A stretch of DNA of 64,000 nt from positions 372,001-436,000 of the forward strand of contig CAOLHI010001024.1 in NCBI GenBank assembly GCA_948474755.1. The letters are read 5' to 3'. Both the position numbers and the translations under genes were made by a program. Of this stretch, positions 23,124-35,900 are shown one piece after another (the first letter of the stretch is position 1; each line of letters opens with the position of its first letter). The notes beneath the pieces were generated by a model. That model did no database searches. It was not told where the DNA came from and worked only from the letters and a program-made list of their open reading frames with translations. The stretch is from Ctenosaura bakeri (lineage: Eukaryota; Chordata; Lepidosauria; Squamata; Iguanidae).

Positions 23124-23233
23124 GTTGGAGATTCCTGACTTCCGTCAAGACCCCGATAACTCGACTTTGGAGTCCCACCCCACTATTCAACGGGTGTCCT
23201 TTTATTTTTTAATTGCAGATCTTTCACAACACG
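23124..23233. repeat. Local duplicated segment, copy B
   Basis: It is the second copy of 22394-22506, in the same orientation about 730 bp downstream, with the same splice-acceptor-like end (tttttaattgcag). The sequence after acacg diverges at once, so the duplicated unit has sharp borders. Confidence 0.9.
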
Positions 23234-23820
23234 GCCGTTTAAAATAAGCGGTCTTATTTATTGAGCACCCCAAATATTTCCGCCTGGACAGCAGCGCGTG
23301 CAGACGAAGCATTTATCGCGCAGTCACTCGGCCTCAGGCACAAACTTTTACCAGAGGGAGCACCCAGTACACGCTATCTCGCGTTTTCAGTCCTTCTTGC
23401 GTCTTTTTTCCTTACTAGAAGAAAAGAAAAGAAAAGTTAAGAAACAGGAGTAAGGGACACCATGTCGCTCGAGAAATTGTTCCTTAACAGGAGCATCGGG
23501 CTACTTAATCCAGAAGAAGTATTAGTCCTCGTTCTCTACCCACAATCTAATGAAGGAGTACGAAGTCCACGTCTTCAGGAGTGATGCTTTAAAAAGGTAG
23601 AAACGTCTCCCTGACTGTAGAGTGGGTTCAAGTGATGAACAACTTTGACTGAGGAAGTCTTCCCGTCACAACGAGGATGGCCACAGAATTTCAGAGAAAC
23701 TGTCCATGGGAGTGCTGGACTAGGAGGAATATTGAGCGTTGGACTAGAGGGCCGTAGGGACAGTGTGTGGCCCCACCACTCACCCAAAGTGTCAATCCCT
23801 GTGGTGTATGTAGCCTTTAG
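23234..23820. other. Non-coding stretch
   Basis: No gene is supported. It has mixed composition with some CpG in its first 200 bp. Two opposite frames at 23575-23971 run into the SINE at 23821 and have no product. Confidence 0.35.
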
Positions 23821-24045
23821 AGCCAGGGCAGTGCAGTGGTTTGAGTGCTGGACCAGGAGTTGGGGAGATCGGGGTCCAATTCCCACTGTCAGGTATAGAA
23901 TTTCAGTGGGACATGGAAGCCCAGCCCAGCCTGTCAGCCTCAGGAGAAAGCAATGGCAAACCTCCTCTTAGCTAAATCTTAGCTAAGAAACCCTAGCATA
24001 GGACCGCCAGAAGATGGAGTCCCTTTGAAGGCATATCACAACAAC
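23821..24045 (+). mobile_element. Sauria-type SINE (diverged)
   Basis: The head is agccagggcagtgcagtggt with ttgagtgctggaccagg. The middle is cagcctcaggagaaagcaat. The tail is degenerate (ccctttgaaggcatatcaca, then acaac). The Bov-B-like region has decayed more than in other copies. Confidence 0.7.
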
Positions 24046-25400
24046 TACCTATTCTTCTGTTCCCGAAAATTTCCTATAAATGTCTCAGCCATTTTAGACC
24101 TATGCATACTCCAGAATAAAATACGTTTGCCTTGGAAACACAATCATGCCCCAGCCAGATTAGATCCATTTGTTAATGATCACTTCAGTGCCTATTAAAG
24201 CCGACTCGTGTCTACTTCGTTTGCACGATACATTTGCTTTGCAACCAAGAGGAGATCCAGTGATGGTCAGAGATGGGGGAAAACTACACCTAAACGCTTG
24301 CTCATGGGGATCATAGTGAAAAAGAAGGGAGACAGCATAATTACGCTTCAGGCCCATAGTACCTTGTCCCCGCCAGAACTATCTGAAAGGACATCAATAT
24401 TGCAATCTGATTATTTTATATATTAAAATATGCTACTCCATCTGGCCAAAATGAAGCAGTTTTCAAGTCCCACCTGGATTTCAATGGGAGCTTTAAAACA
24501 ATAAGAAAGTCTTGCAGCACACTGTAAGACTAAGACGGTAGCACTGTATTTGGGTTTACATTTCGGAAGTTGAATTTCACTTTATCCCATGGATTATCTT
24601 TCCCCCACTCCGCACGCACCGAGAAAAAGGGAGTAATATTTAAAAAAATTAAAAAAGGAAGAAGTAGCCTTTGAAATGACAAAAAGGCACCTTGCAAAAC
24701 TTAAAACGTTTACCAGAACAGCACAGAACAGGTCGTTCATAACCGAGGATGAAAGGCACCTGCTCGAATCGGCTGCATTGAAATCTATGGGATGGGGAAT
24801 AAAATGGTTAAATGCCCCCCTCTGGTGTTTAACGCGATGCCCTTTCCTGCCAATCTAGGATAAGTCCCCCCCCCGAGAAACAGCGGTAAATTGAGCTCAC
24901 CGAAGCCCCCCCCCGACGGCCACGCTGACTAAACAGCTCCTGAAACCTCGAGTTGTTCACATTTGCGGCGCTCCAGCGGTTGCAATTAAAATGTCAATAT
25001 TTAAAGCAACATTTAAAGGATACCCGAACCATTTTTTTAAAGGAACGGTTTTTCCTTGGTCCTGCCTTCCCTGAGGGATGATTCCCGCACTACGAGTTGC
25101 CAGGGAGTAAGGGGTGGTGGGAGAGTCCGAAAGCTGGACGCAGTCTGACAGCTGGACAGTGAGTTGCCAGAGTGACAACTGCAGAAGGGCTCCTAGACCT
25201 TTAAGGGTTGTGTAGCGAGGGGGTTTCAGGAAGTGCTGCTTGTCATCTGGTTGCTTGAGAAGCAACACCTGCTGAAATTCCCGCTTCTATCCAACCGCTG
25301 ACGACATAGAAGCCCTCTCCAGTTTTCGCTCGGTCAACGCTGGTTGGAAGATACCGGCGGTAGTCTCTGGATATATTTTTTTTTAAAGAAGCGCTGAGAG
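24046..25400. other. Non-coding stretch with C-runs
   Basis: No gene is supported. Short poly-C runs occur at about 24867-24875 and 24906-24914. Composition rises in G+C towards 25.1 kb. Frames at 24676-24858 and 24957-25268 lack recognisable products. Confidence 0.4.
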
Positions 25401-25700
25401 TGCTCCGGTGAAAAGTCACCCTGAACACACGCGCGGGTGTTTTTGTCCACACCGTCACCCCTTGGCCGCCCGTGCGCGACTGCGTGTCCGCGCCCGCACG
25501 TCCTACTGGCCACGAGGCGTTTTTTTCTTTGGCCACCTTCGGCTCTTGGAAATATGTCCCGACTGTCTCCGGTCTAATTATACAGGGAGATTATATAGAC
25601 TTCGAACCAGACTGTGCCCGGACAAGCTGTTTGAAGGCTTGACGTTGATCTGAAGGGATTAAACGCAGCCTCCAGTGGTGCCTTCGACCACTCTCTATCG
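25401..25700. promoter_or_regulatory. CpG-rich patch
   Basis: It is dense in CpG (for example cgcgcgggtg, gtgcgcgactgcgtgtccgc). It forms one of three such patches between 20.4 and 26.7 kb. No core promoter element stands out. Confidence 0.35.
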
Positions 25701-25716
25701 CCCGCGAAGAGCTTGT

Positions 25717-25738
25717 GACACACACACACACACACACA
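25717..25738. repeat. (AC)n microsatellite
   Basis: A run of about eleven AC units. Confidence 0.9.
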
Positions 25739-25825
25739 GGTCTTAAAACTGGTTTATTGGAACTCTCTTTGGTTTGAAGCTATTCATGGTGTCTCCCACT
25801 TAAGCTTCAACCAAACCCCTTTTAA

Positions 25826-25826
<1 letters not shown>

Positions 25827-25895
<69 letters not shown>
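25827..25895. repeat. (CTAT)n microsatellite
   Basis: About 17 uninterrupted TCTA units, the longest tetranucleotide run in the window, followed by a few imperfect units to about 25912. Confidence 0.95.
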
Positions 25896-26011
25896 TTTGT
25901 CTATCATCTATCTCCAGAAGGTCACTCTGTTACCGCAAAAACAGCAAAGATCCCTGCGGTGCCTTCAGTGCCAGAGTGTTTACTAAGTTATCTCCAACCG
26001 TGTGCGCGCTC

Positions 26012-26037
26012 TCTCTCTCTCTCTCTCCTTCTCTCTC
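26012..26037. repeat. (TC)n tract
   Basis: A short CT dinucleotide run, interrupted once, near a CpG-rich region. Confidence 0.85.
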
Positions 26038-26439
26038 TGTCAATATATGTGTATATATCTCGCGCATAGACACACGCACACACATGTATCTGAAATTCGG
26101 GACAAAAACTTTAGGCGTTCTGATAGAGTAAGCTGCACGGTCCAACCAAGGTAATAAATATGTTAGTCTTCAAGGTGGCACAGAACTTTGTTTTTGTTCC
26201 CTTTCCTTTAATATTTTTTAAATCTTTATTTTTATTTGGGCGGCATTGAGGTTGCTGAGGTGAACATGCATGAAATGAGACGTGTTTTTTTTTAAGTCTG
26301 CGAAGAGGAAAGGACGTTCCTGAGGCAATTTCACCTGCTGTGAGTGGCAGTAATTTCATTTATGAAGCCTGCTTTTACCACACGCTGGAGCTGTGAGTTT
26401 AGATGGCTGCAATACACAAGCACCTCAGAGAAGGTGTCT

Positions 26440-26680
26440 GCGTGCGTGTGGGGGAATTTCTCCTCAGTGCGGGGCGCGCAGGTGACGAGGTGACAAATGA
26501 AGACCCGTCGAGAGACGGTGGCGGGAAACCAGGCGGCTGAGGGGGGCGGGTTGGAGGAAGGCGACGGCGAGGCGCGCGCGGGCCACTGATTTCCGCGCCA
26601 GGTGAAGAAATGGGCGCGTTAAAATGCTTCGGTAACGAGACGGGGAAAAAAGGCTGATGTCGGACTCCCTCCGGGCGCTG
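26440..26680. promoter_or_regulatory. CpG-rich patch
   Basis: It contains gggcgcgcaggtgacgagg, ggcgacggcgaggcgcgcgc and similar CpG-dense runs. Frames on the minus strand (26399-26809) are proline-rich and arginine-rich, as expected from GC-rich non-coding DNA. It may mark the promoter of a gene lying to either side. Confidence 0.4.
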
Positions 26681-28122
26681 TTGCCCCCTTACAATTACTA
26701 GGGTAGGAAGGATGAAAGGCAAAGGAATTTTCACTTTCCTTAGGCTTTTTGGTAGTGACTTTCTGCTGAAGCAAAGCCCTGAGCAAGCGCGGGGAGTTCG
26801 GTCGTTCACAGAAGCTCACAGCATAGCAAATGTGCCAGCCTTCAGAATAAAGTGCCACACGATTCTTTCTTGCTTTTGCTGAGGATCGTGGCCCCCAGTC
26901 GAATAGTACCAGTTTTGAACACAGAGACAACAGACAGAAAACCCAAGCCTCCCCAAAAACCAGATATGTTTATTGTTAACTAACATGGAACTACTGATGC
27001 ATCAGATTTAATTGCAGTCTGTTCTTATGATGTTTGGTACCCACAACAAACAAGTGGGGCAGCAGATCCCTATAATCCACAATAGGCTTGAACTGGTGGA
27101 AGGTGATCTTGTCACAAACTGCTAGGTCGCCCCAACTTACTGGATTTACAGACATTTCTCAGCGATTCCACAGTGTGAATCCTGGAAGGCCAAAGACAGA
27201 CAATCATTAACAAAGGGAATTGTGTGTGTTGGCCTGCAAGAGCCAGTTCTACACATTATTATTCACTTATGAAGTTGCAGTTTTAATTATAGTTATGTTG
27301 GTTTCAGTTACTGTATGCTATCTTCACTAATGTATATGCATAATAACAACAACAACAACAACAACAACCCAAAGCTTTCATTTACCAAGTGTACCTACAG
27401 TCACCAGCACTGTCCTCTTTCCCAAGATTTTTGATAATATGCAGAAGCATGGTAACGTTTTCTTCACAACTTGGGAGATAAATGCACCATGGTTAATTAC
27501 TACTTAGCAAATTGTTATTTATATTCATTCCAAATCAACAGCCAAAGTGGAATTTAGTGGTGGGTCCAGACACTGACTGTCACGTCCCATTCACACGTCT
27601 CTTTATGCCAACAGTGTGATTTGTCAACTACACACATTTTGCATGATGAAATAAATAACTTCTGGGACAATCCCATTTCCCATGATATGGTAATAAATAG
27701 TTATCAGAACATATTAGGAGTAGCATTCCTGATAATCATTTTTGTGTATGGAAAATATGAGGTAAGAACAAACTGGGGTAACATTTCCTTGACAACAAAA
27801 ATTATTGTAGAACAAAGTCCTTACTTATATATTAAGAGAAGGAAGTTTTTGAAGAATGCCAAACAAATACACATCTTCTACTGGTGTGTCCTGCCAAATA
27901 ATTTCCAGACCACTCTCAATGTACATTGTCACATTTATGACTCATAATAAATTTATGCATTTTTGTCATAAAAATCATTAACATCTAAAATCTGAGTATT
28001 TTAAGTGCTCAAAATGCAGTAAACACTAACCAGATGGTCAGTTTCCCTAAAGAATATGTTTTTGCATTGTTGGTTTTTGCCCTCTCTGAATTATAACTTA
28101 TTTTGAGGAATATAATGCTATA
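26681..28122. other. AT-rich non-coding stretch
   Basis: No gene is supported. It holds an (AAC)n tract at 27343-27368. The 108-codon frame at 27621-27947 shows no domain I recognise. Confidence 0.4.
27343..27368. repeat. (AAC)n microsatellite
   Basis: About eight tandem AAC units. Confidence 0.9.
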
Positions 28123-28606
28123 CAATTGGTGCTCCACATTTGTGGATTTGATTTTCACAGGTTTAATTATCTGTGAGTTTCTCCAACCCTTTCTCCCCAC
28201 CTCAGGTGCTTCTTTTCTAGGGGAATATTCTCTCTCTGTGGCTCTGATCAGGCTACACAGCCCTTTAGAAACCCATTTATGGTGGTCCTCTTCCTTCACC
28301 AGCCACTGTCTGGCTAGCTAAGGACAGCTTGTAGACCAACTTCTCAGCACTGCAATCCCTCTCCTGGTGCCCCTCCTCCACACCCAAGGAAGGAAATGAG
28401 TGAGAGAAGGAAGTATAGGGACAACATACTTACCTACCTCTTTCTCTCTCCTTTCCCTGACCAGGTTTGGGCCCTGGGTGTCTGTTCTCCCCACCATGCC
28501 CTGGCCGCCTTCCCACAGACACACACACACATTTTAATATTTGTGATTTTTCTACTTTTCTGGGAGGCCTGCACCCCTAACCGAAACAAATGTGGAGGGC
28601 TGACTG
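28123..28606. mobile_element. Tigger/mariner-type MITE, copy 2
   Basis: It aligns by eye with copy 1 (1156-1650) along its length. The ends are caattggtgctccacatttg and, inverted from the right, cagtcagccctccacatttg. TA flanks both ends (28121-28122 and 28607-28608). It carries no insertion at the point corresponding to the 34-bp element of copy 1, and so serves as the empty site. Frames inside it are repeat-derived. Confidence 0.78.
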
Positions 28607-28608
28607 TA

Positions 28609-29008
28609 GATGGAAACTGTTTAGTTAAAGGGAAGAGAAGAATGGCTGATAAAATATTGCAAAGTTTTAGCAAGCTGGATGGACAGAGGAGAAAAGTACA
28701 GTAGGAGTTGGTAAGGACTAGATGGCGTGACTCCTACTGATAGCTCCAACTAGAGTTAGACCTATTAAATCAATTATGGAATCAAAGGTAAACACTCAAG
28801 CAAATCCCGCTGATTTGAAGTGTCTACTGTAGTTGAGACTATTGATTTTAGCACCACCGTATACTATTTGGTGGGAAGATGTGTATATCAGCTCCCTCTG
28901 GTTGACCAGTGTGACTTTATGTCAAAGAACAGCACAATCAGAGAACACATGCACAAAGAGGAAGAACAAATCTATCTACTAATATATAAAAATCAAAGTT
29001 TGTTTGTC
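28609..29008. other. Non-coding stretch
   Basis: No gene is supported. The segment ctactaatatataaaaatca near 28976 has the look of a Helitron 5' end, but no 3' hairpin with CTRR was found, so it is not called. Confidence 0.35.
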
Positions 29009-29070
29009 TGTGTCAGGTGAGAAGACCTCATATGATTGGCTGTGTCAGGTGAAGACTTCATATGATTGGT
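29009..29070. repeat. Tandem duplication, about 32-bp unit
   Basis: The unit ctgtgtcaggtgagaaga followed by cctcatatgattgg is repeated directly as ctgtgtcaggtgaagact followed by tcatatgattgg. Confidence 0.8.
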
Positions 29071-29079
29071 TGCCTGAGA

Positions 29080-29150
29080 AGATTCTATGGAATCCTGGGG
29101 TTTGCAGTTTATGGAGGGGCTGTTAGAATTCTCAGCCAGAGACCTGGCCG
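29080..29150. mobile_element. Left-arm fragment of palindromic MITE
   Basis: It contains ctatggaatcctggggtttg, cagtttatggaggggc and the centre-type segment ttagaattctcagccagaga. Both termini are missing. Confidence 0.6.
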
Positions 29151-31534
29151 GTTGCTATGGAGATGAGGCCTAATAGCAAAGAGGAGGGCAGTGTATTCCC
29201 TCAGGAACCCAACTTCTGTATGTTAATAATTCTGAATACAGATTGGATTGAGGAATATGAGGAAAAGACAAGTTTGGGGAATTAGAAACATAGGATCTTA
29301 AATCTTTCTAACAAGTATTACCTATGAGAAAATAAAATCCCAGGCAACAACTAGTAAGTGAATATTTTTTAATTATGGTGAGCAGCTGAAAAAGCAAGCG
29401 ATAGTTCATATATATATATTTGGGATACATGTATTTAAATGCTTAGTCTGTGCAGAAGGCTCAGAAGGATAAAGTCACTAAGAGAAACTGGGAAACAGAA
29501 TCCCAGCCCTTGTCACTTCTGTTTGGTCATTTCATTGCTGTAAAAATTGCTGCCTTCTTCAAAGGTTTCCTGCAGTTACAATGAAGAAGCTGAGATTGCC
29601 CTACTGCTCAGAGGAGACTCTTCTTTGCTTGTGATTAATCTGTTCAGAAGAATACAATATGCCCCTGTGTTTTGTTCTGCTAAGGACAGCTAATGGTTCA
29701 GGGTGGACTGGAGAACAAGGGCTTTGCAGGTGAAAGGTTACTGGCCCTCTGGCAGGCCGCTTCTCTTCTCAGGTGCTTATTAAACTGGCCTCGGGTATAA
29801 GTAATTGGCAGTGAAAAATATCCTAGTGAATGTTACAAATGCTTAAGGCTATAGCAGGTGATGACGATGAGAGAGGAGGAAGATCAGGGGGTTTCACCAC
29901 TTGTGAATCTCATTTCATTATGGTTCAAAAAAACCCATTTCTTAAAGATATAGGGTTAGCCTGAAGAGAAAACAGCCCTTTTAGTATGGGATTAAACTCC
30001 AGTGACTTCACACATTTTAAAAAGCTATTTGGTTAAAAAAAGAAAAAAAAAGAAAAAAAGCCCTAACAATTCAGTATAGAAATCTGTGAAGTTCAGTAAA
30101 ATACCACTGAGGTTTGCAGTAGATCTGCTTCCTTGAGGGAAAAAAAAAATCTGGATCATTTGCATAAGCCAAAAAAAACAAACAACCCCCAAATATTTTT
30201 CTCCTCTCCATAGAGTGAAAAGTATTATTGCATAAGAATTTTGGGAAAAATTTTTTTTGCATATAGTACATGCCTCCTTTCTGCACAAAATTCAAGCTTC
30301 TTAGCATCAGTAAGAAATTATATACAGCTGGAACACTACAGTGTATAAGGTAACTAAAATGATGATGATTATTTTTGGTTGTGTTTTTTTTTTTTTTTGC
30401 AGTGTCTTCTTTTTTAACAAGAAGAAACCCTTTGCATTCTGGGCAGAGGGAAGTTTCTCCATTTAATGTATAGAGCAGCGTACTTGAGCTAATGGAATAG
30501 AACAAGGAAGCCCCCTAAACATTTGTTTTGGAGCCTGGTCAACAAAATCTATATTTTGACAGAAATCCTCTAATGTCTGGAGTAAAGCCTACTGAAGCCA
30601 GAGTGACCTAATTGTGTAAGACTGTGCCTAAGAGATAGAATGCACAGATTTGTTTCAGTGGTTCTGTACTGATGCATCTGAAAGATTGTAGGCTTGGTCC
30701 AATGTTAGCCATACATAGAACAGACCCTTCTTACACATAAGTTAATTGTGATTTAAAGGTCCCATTCATTTCATAGGAGTTGCCTGAGGTAGGAATAATG
30801 TTATATTTAGCCCAGTGCCAAAATGCCTCTGTATTGCAAATGGCTAGCTAAACATCGGACTATACTATACATGGGGAGCAAGAATCAATAGTGATGTAGA
30901 CAAAGAAGAGATAAACAGGGTGATTAGAATGTGGCTGTATTATATAAGGAAAACAAATAACTGATTGCACCAGCTAGGCGGCAACACTATGGAGTTCAAA
31001 TGACCAAGAAATTGTATTGATTGCTTTCAAAAGATGTGCAATGGGGGGAAATCTTAGCTAATAATTTCATCCCACTAGAGTGAATTCAGCCCTGGAGCCT
31101 TATGTCTCAAATTCTTGGAAAGCTTCTGTAGATCTGGAATAATCTCCCTAGCTGTAGTTTGTAATCAGCACCACATCACACATTTGGCTCCAAGCAGGCC
31201 TCAAATCTTCACCAATATGTCATCTCCTCCTTGATCTGGATTGTACCTGCCTGATAAGATGAATTCCTCTGCCACCTAATGCAGTGTCTGTGTGGGGCCT
31301 AACCCAGCATCACTGGGTCTAACCCAATCTAGTCCTCGTTCCTCTGGGGAGGAACTCTTCTGTCATATATGGACCCAACATTCCATGCAGTTGGCTAAGC
31401 AATGGAGACTGAATAACTGATGTGGTGCCAAATTACACTAGCAACCATATTATTACATTCTGTATTAAGAGTGGGCAAATGAGCATCATAAATGAAAGTA
31501 CACCCGAGGAAGGTGGTGACAGAACCTGGTTGGT

Positions 31535-31589
<55 letters not shown>

Positions 31590-32094
31590 TTCCCTAGCCC
31601 TTGTCTTTGCCACACAAAGGTTTGCAGCCATTACTATGCAGCTATTCTTTGCTGGAGGCTAGGAACAAAGAATACTCTCCCACTCCAATGCTGCATTATG
31701 TTATATACGGAGAAGGAAGTGATTGCCTGCAGAAGTTATGTCATCCCCCCCACCCCCTCGCTCAAGGTTTGCCTATTGGAGAGGAGTGCATCCTGTTCCA
31801 TCCTCTATTATAATTATGGTATCTAAATAGTTCTAGAATGGTACATGAGGGAAAGGTTTACTGTATTATAGGAAACTATGATTGACAAGAAAGTACAATA
31901 GTTTCAGCACCCAAAGTACTGAACTCAGGTCTTGGTGTTTATAGCCAGGATCTTCTTCCTGTTGAGTTTACAGGATTGTAGATTCCTTAAACAAACAAAA
32001 ACAAAACCTTTCCAACTAACACTATGTCTGCAGACTGCACATGGTTGTTGCTAGCCCTGGATGCCTCAGAGGCAAGGAAACTGTGACTCTCCAT
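29151..32094. other. AT-rich non-coding stretch
   Basis: No gene is supported. Minus-strand frames at 30025-30505 are rich in Phe, Lys and Asn from poly(A)/poly(T) tracts. A (GA)n run is listed separately. Nothing else stands out. Confidence 0.4.
31542..31587. repeat. (GA)n microsatellite
   Basis: About 23 AG units. Open frames on both strands pass through it as RERERE and SLSLSL runs, which are artefacts. Confidence 0.95.
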
Positions 32095-32217
32095 GGTTAT
32101 TTCCGCACTACACTCTTATAGCACCAGCCAGCCCCTTCCTAAACAGCAAACCCCAGGATTCCACAGGACGTTGAAAGTGGAATAATCATTCTATAAGAGT
32201 GTAGTGCAGAAATGGTT
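32095..32217. mobile_element. Palindromic MITE (123 bp, eroded ends)
   Basis: It runs from GGTTATTTCCGCACTACACT to AGTGTAGTGCAGAAATGGTT. Both arms carry the variant ACACTCTTATAG. The terminal GGCC has changed on both sides, and the flanks (CAT and GTC) show no target duplication. Confidence 0.72.
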
Positions 32218-32479
32218 GTCAAAGTCCTTTTCATCCCCAGCAAGTATTGCTGGTATGATGGGACCTCTGATCCAACAACATATGGGTTATTCCTGCTATA
32301 AAGGAGTCAGTTAGGCCTAGGCACTGGAGGAAATAGGTAAAATATCTGCTCCCTGTTGCCTTTAGACTTCACAAACAGATTTCTAAACACCAAGGCTCTA
32401 CAGAGAGGAGGAGGCCCAGTTCTTCACCCCATCTGTTTACACAGTTCTGCATCTTTTCCAGCTTCACATAGCTCTGTGC
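32218..32479. other. Non-coding spacer
   Basis: Nothing recognisable is seen here. Confidence 0.35.
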
Positions 32480-32910
32480 CTACTTGACTATGTTACCATT
32501 GTGAGTGATGGCAACATGATGGTGTGGAAGCCTGGAGAAGTAAGGAACAGCCAAAGAGCCCCTCTTTCTGCCTTCAGAATTGACAGAAATATTAAAAAGC
32601 AGTATCCAACATAAATGGCACAATACATGTGGCCCTGGGGCAACATGTGACCCCCCCATCTGCCTTCCATCCCTTTTAAGGGGAAGAGCAAATTGCCTCT
32701 CCTGGAAGCCTCTAAATGTGATTTGCCTTTTTAAACAAGTTACAGGGGCACTATTTGTACTATTTGACATCAAAAGTGCTAGAGTGTACTTCTAGTCACT
32801 TTTTTTGTTTGCTTTTTGGCATTTTTAACAGTCTGTGTGGTCCCCAAATGGTCTCATGGCCAAAAATTGGTCCTCAGGCACCCCAAAGTTTCCAACTCCT
32901 GGTCTAATGG
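32480..32910. repeat. Possible old interspersed repeat
   Basis: The stretch has a transposon-like feel: ggccctggggcaacatgtga near the middle, then tctcatggccaaaaattggt and ccccaaagtttccaactcct at the right end. The small overlapping frames on both strands have no product. I cannot name a family and the borders are guesses. Confidence 0.3.
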
Positions 32911-35900
32911 GTGTGCTAATACTTTACAAGACAAGACTCACATCTTCTGCCATTTGAAGTGATAGGTGTGCAGTGTATACATACGTCTACTGCTCTTTCA
33001 CAGCTTTTTAATATGAAAGAGACCATACTCTACAGTAGTTTGCAATATGTGTCAAATATCTCTCCAAAGAGGGAAAGAAAGAAAGAACAGTGAAGGAAAA
33101 CCAGATAGTCCGTATCTTTTTTGCAAGCAATAAGCTTTCAGAAATATACACAACACTCATCACGTATTTTTCAGTTGCACTTTAAGTCATTATGTATGAT
33201 TCTGGAAAACAGCGCCAGCAGCATATTTTGGTGTGCTTCTTCCACCTACACATAACCCACTCAGCTACTCATTACTGGTAATTCTTTTTATGTGCTCCCA
33301 CTCTTACGACCAAGCATCAGTGATAATACCACTTGCTTCTACAACTCCTCATATGTTATCGTCTCTGACAGCTTCATCTGCGTCTGCGAAGGGGCAGAAA
33401 ACGTTGTGAAATGGTAGAATATTTACATCCACAATATCTATAACAAAGTGCTGCTTAGTTTCACATAATACATTTTAATTGTTTCCCCCATTTTGATTAA
33501 TTGTTTTGTATACCATATACTGAACTATCTATATTTTAGTGCTAGAATTCTGTTCATAACTTCCGCAAATGTGTGTGGGTGAACGACTGTATACTGTGCA
33601 ATGTGGCCTTCTCATTATATCAATTATTCCACTTCTGTCATATTTAAAAGTGTTTTTGAAACTTCCTTCAGTTTCAGAATCAATCTTTCATGGGGCATGT
33701 GGGTGGATGTTAATTCTACTGCCATAGTGACAAAATCCCCCTTGGGCATATGGCACAAATTTCACAGAATTCTTTGGATTCTGGTCAAAATTATTTGAGC
33801 TGGAGTAGTGGTGTTAAGCCACTGCAAATACATATAATATTTTAGGATCTATGTTATTTTCCAGACATAATACAAAATATACAAAACATGTTTAATCTAA
33901 TAACTGAAAGTGTGAGTTCAAGCACTGGAAAAGAGGTGGTCTGATCCTGGAAACCTTTTAAATGAATAGCCTTGACATACAGTAATTGCTTTTATTAAAG
34001 TAAGAAGATTATTCCACTATCATCAGGTAATTGATTTAAAAGTGTTTCACCTTCTGTTTATACTCAGCAGGAATTGGAACTTCAAAAGATTTAATCATTT
34101 AATAGCATTAATCATTTAACAAAACCTGATGGTCCCTGCATTATATTCCTTGCTAGACAACATTTTAATCAGCCCTTTCAAAGACACTGTATTTTATTTA
34201 AAATGCACATGGGCATAAGTTATCTGAAAACTCTGTAGTAAATTTCATTAAAGGATTTTGAATGCTAGAGCCTTTCAGAATATGTATGTGTTTGTGTGTA
34301 TACATGCAAAAATACGCATGATGAATCCATGTCTTTTGTATACCTTTGAGGCAATTATTTTTCAAGATATTGGTATTCAACATCACCATTTTCATGTGAA
34401 CGGCATCTGCCCTGGCTCTTTCATGGGTTATTCATAATTTTAGGTATAAATTAAGTGGGTCAATTGGTTGCGCTGCTCTAACCATGATTGCATAACATGA
34501 TTTATTGTTTTGTCATAGATCAATAATTATATGCTTAAGAAGGTCTTGAAAGTCAAATATAGGTATTTGTCATGCAGAACCACCCATCCCAAAGCACTGC
34601 TGATGAAAGCAGAAAACCAAATTGGTCTAAAAAGCTACCTCCATTTCTGATGTTAGTTGACACAAAGACTCAGTTTAATTATTTAAACAAAATTGACAGT
34701 AGTATGCATATTTTACAGCTGCTTCTCTCTAGTTTTTAGGAGACAGGACACAAACATAGGTGCTGTAATGACAAGTAGCACATTTTTAAAAATTATTTGT
34801 AAACCAGAATACAAGCTTAATGAAACATTAGCAAATATATTTGTGAATATATATCATGTATACACCGTAATAGAATAGATTTTCTGTGAAAGACCAATGC
34901 CATGCAGTCCTATACAAGTCTTTTCAGAAGAAAATACCACTATGTTCAGTGAGGCTAACATCCCAGATGTATTCCGTGCCTACATGCTTACAATACGAAT
35001 ATATGCATGTTAAGATAGAAATAAGTCCTGTCATGCTCAATAGAGCTCACATTCTTGGAAGCAGGTTAGACCTGGACTATGCTAGTCATGTTTAGGCCTT
35101 GCTGAAGTGAATGAGACTTACACTGATCATGACGACCTTTCCCTATTGATTTCATTGTGCATGACTAACTCAGAGTGCAATCCTAAATTAACTGACCAAG
35201 ATGGCCAGCTGAGCCAACACTAGGCCAGACGAACCTTTGCTGAATCAATATAGGACAGAAGGATTCTGTGTTCTGTTTTCAGTATTTATTTATTTTAAAA
35301 TGGTTACTTAATAGATATTTCTTCTCTTAATAGATATGACTTTTTGTTTTGAGGAAACAGCTAGATGTTGGATTTACAAAGGCCAGTGATCTCCCATTGT
35401 TTATTTGTTGCCTTTTACCCAGAAGCCCAGGACGGATAGGAAGTAACCTGAATGCTTGCAGCTTGCCACAAGATAAAACCGTAAACAAATGCAGACTCCA
35501 TGGCTTTAACATCAGCCACTAGTAGGGTAACCAGTTCAGGACTATCCAAACCATGAGATTTCAGGTCCCAAACCAAATACTGAGGGATAACCCTTTGTGA
35601 CGTCACAGTGGGGTGGGCCCAGGCGATGTAACAAGGATGATGTTAGAAAAAATAGCCACAATGATGTCATTAACGACAGTACATTTAGCATCAGCCACTG
35701 TTTTACAGGATACACTGATTAATTTTTTTATAAGTCCACCAAGGCCTGAGTCTAATTGTTATTTCCAGCCAGACTAGATCCATTGAATCAACAGGATTTT
35801 TTGGACTCCTATTCAAAAGTTAATTCAATGGGTCTGTTGCAGTTTGGACTAACCAAAGGGGTCCAAGCCCAAGCCTAACAAATTAGGAAAATATATATAC

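Noticed and set aside
25827..25912. CRISPR-like regular repeat
   Set aside because: It is a plain (CTAT)n microsatellite without spacers, and the window is vertebrate DNA.
28976..29010. Possible Helitron 5' end (TCTACTAATATATAAAAA)
   Set aside because: No matching 3' hairpin and CTRR end was found downstream.
31395..31826. Frames with RERERE and SLSLSL runs
   Set aside because: Direct translation of the (GA)n microsatellite.
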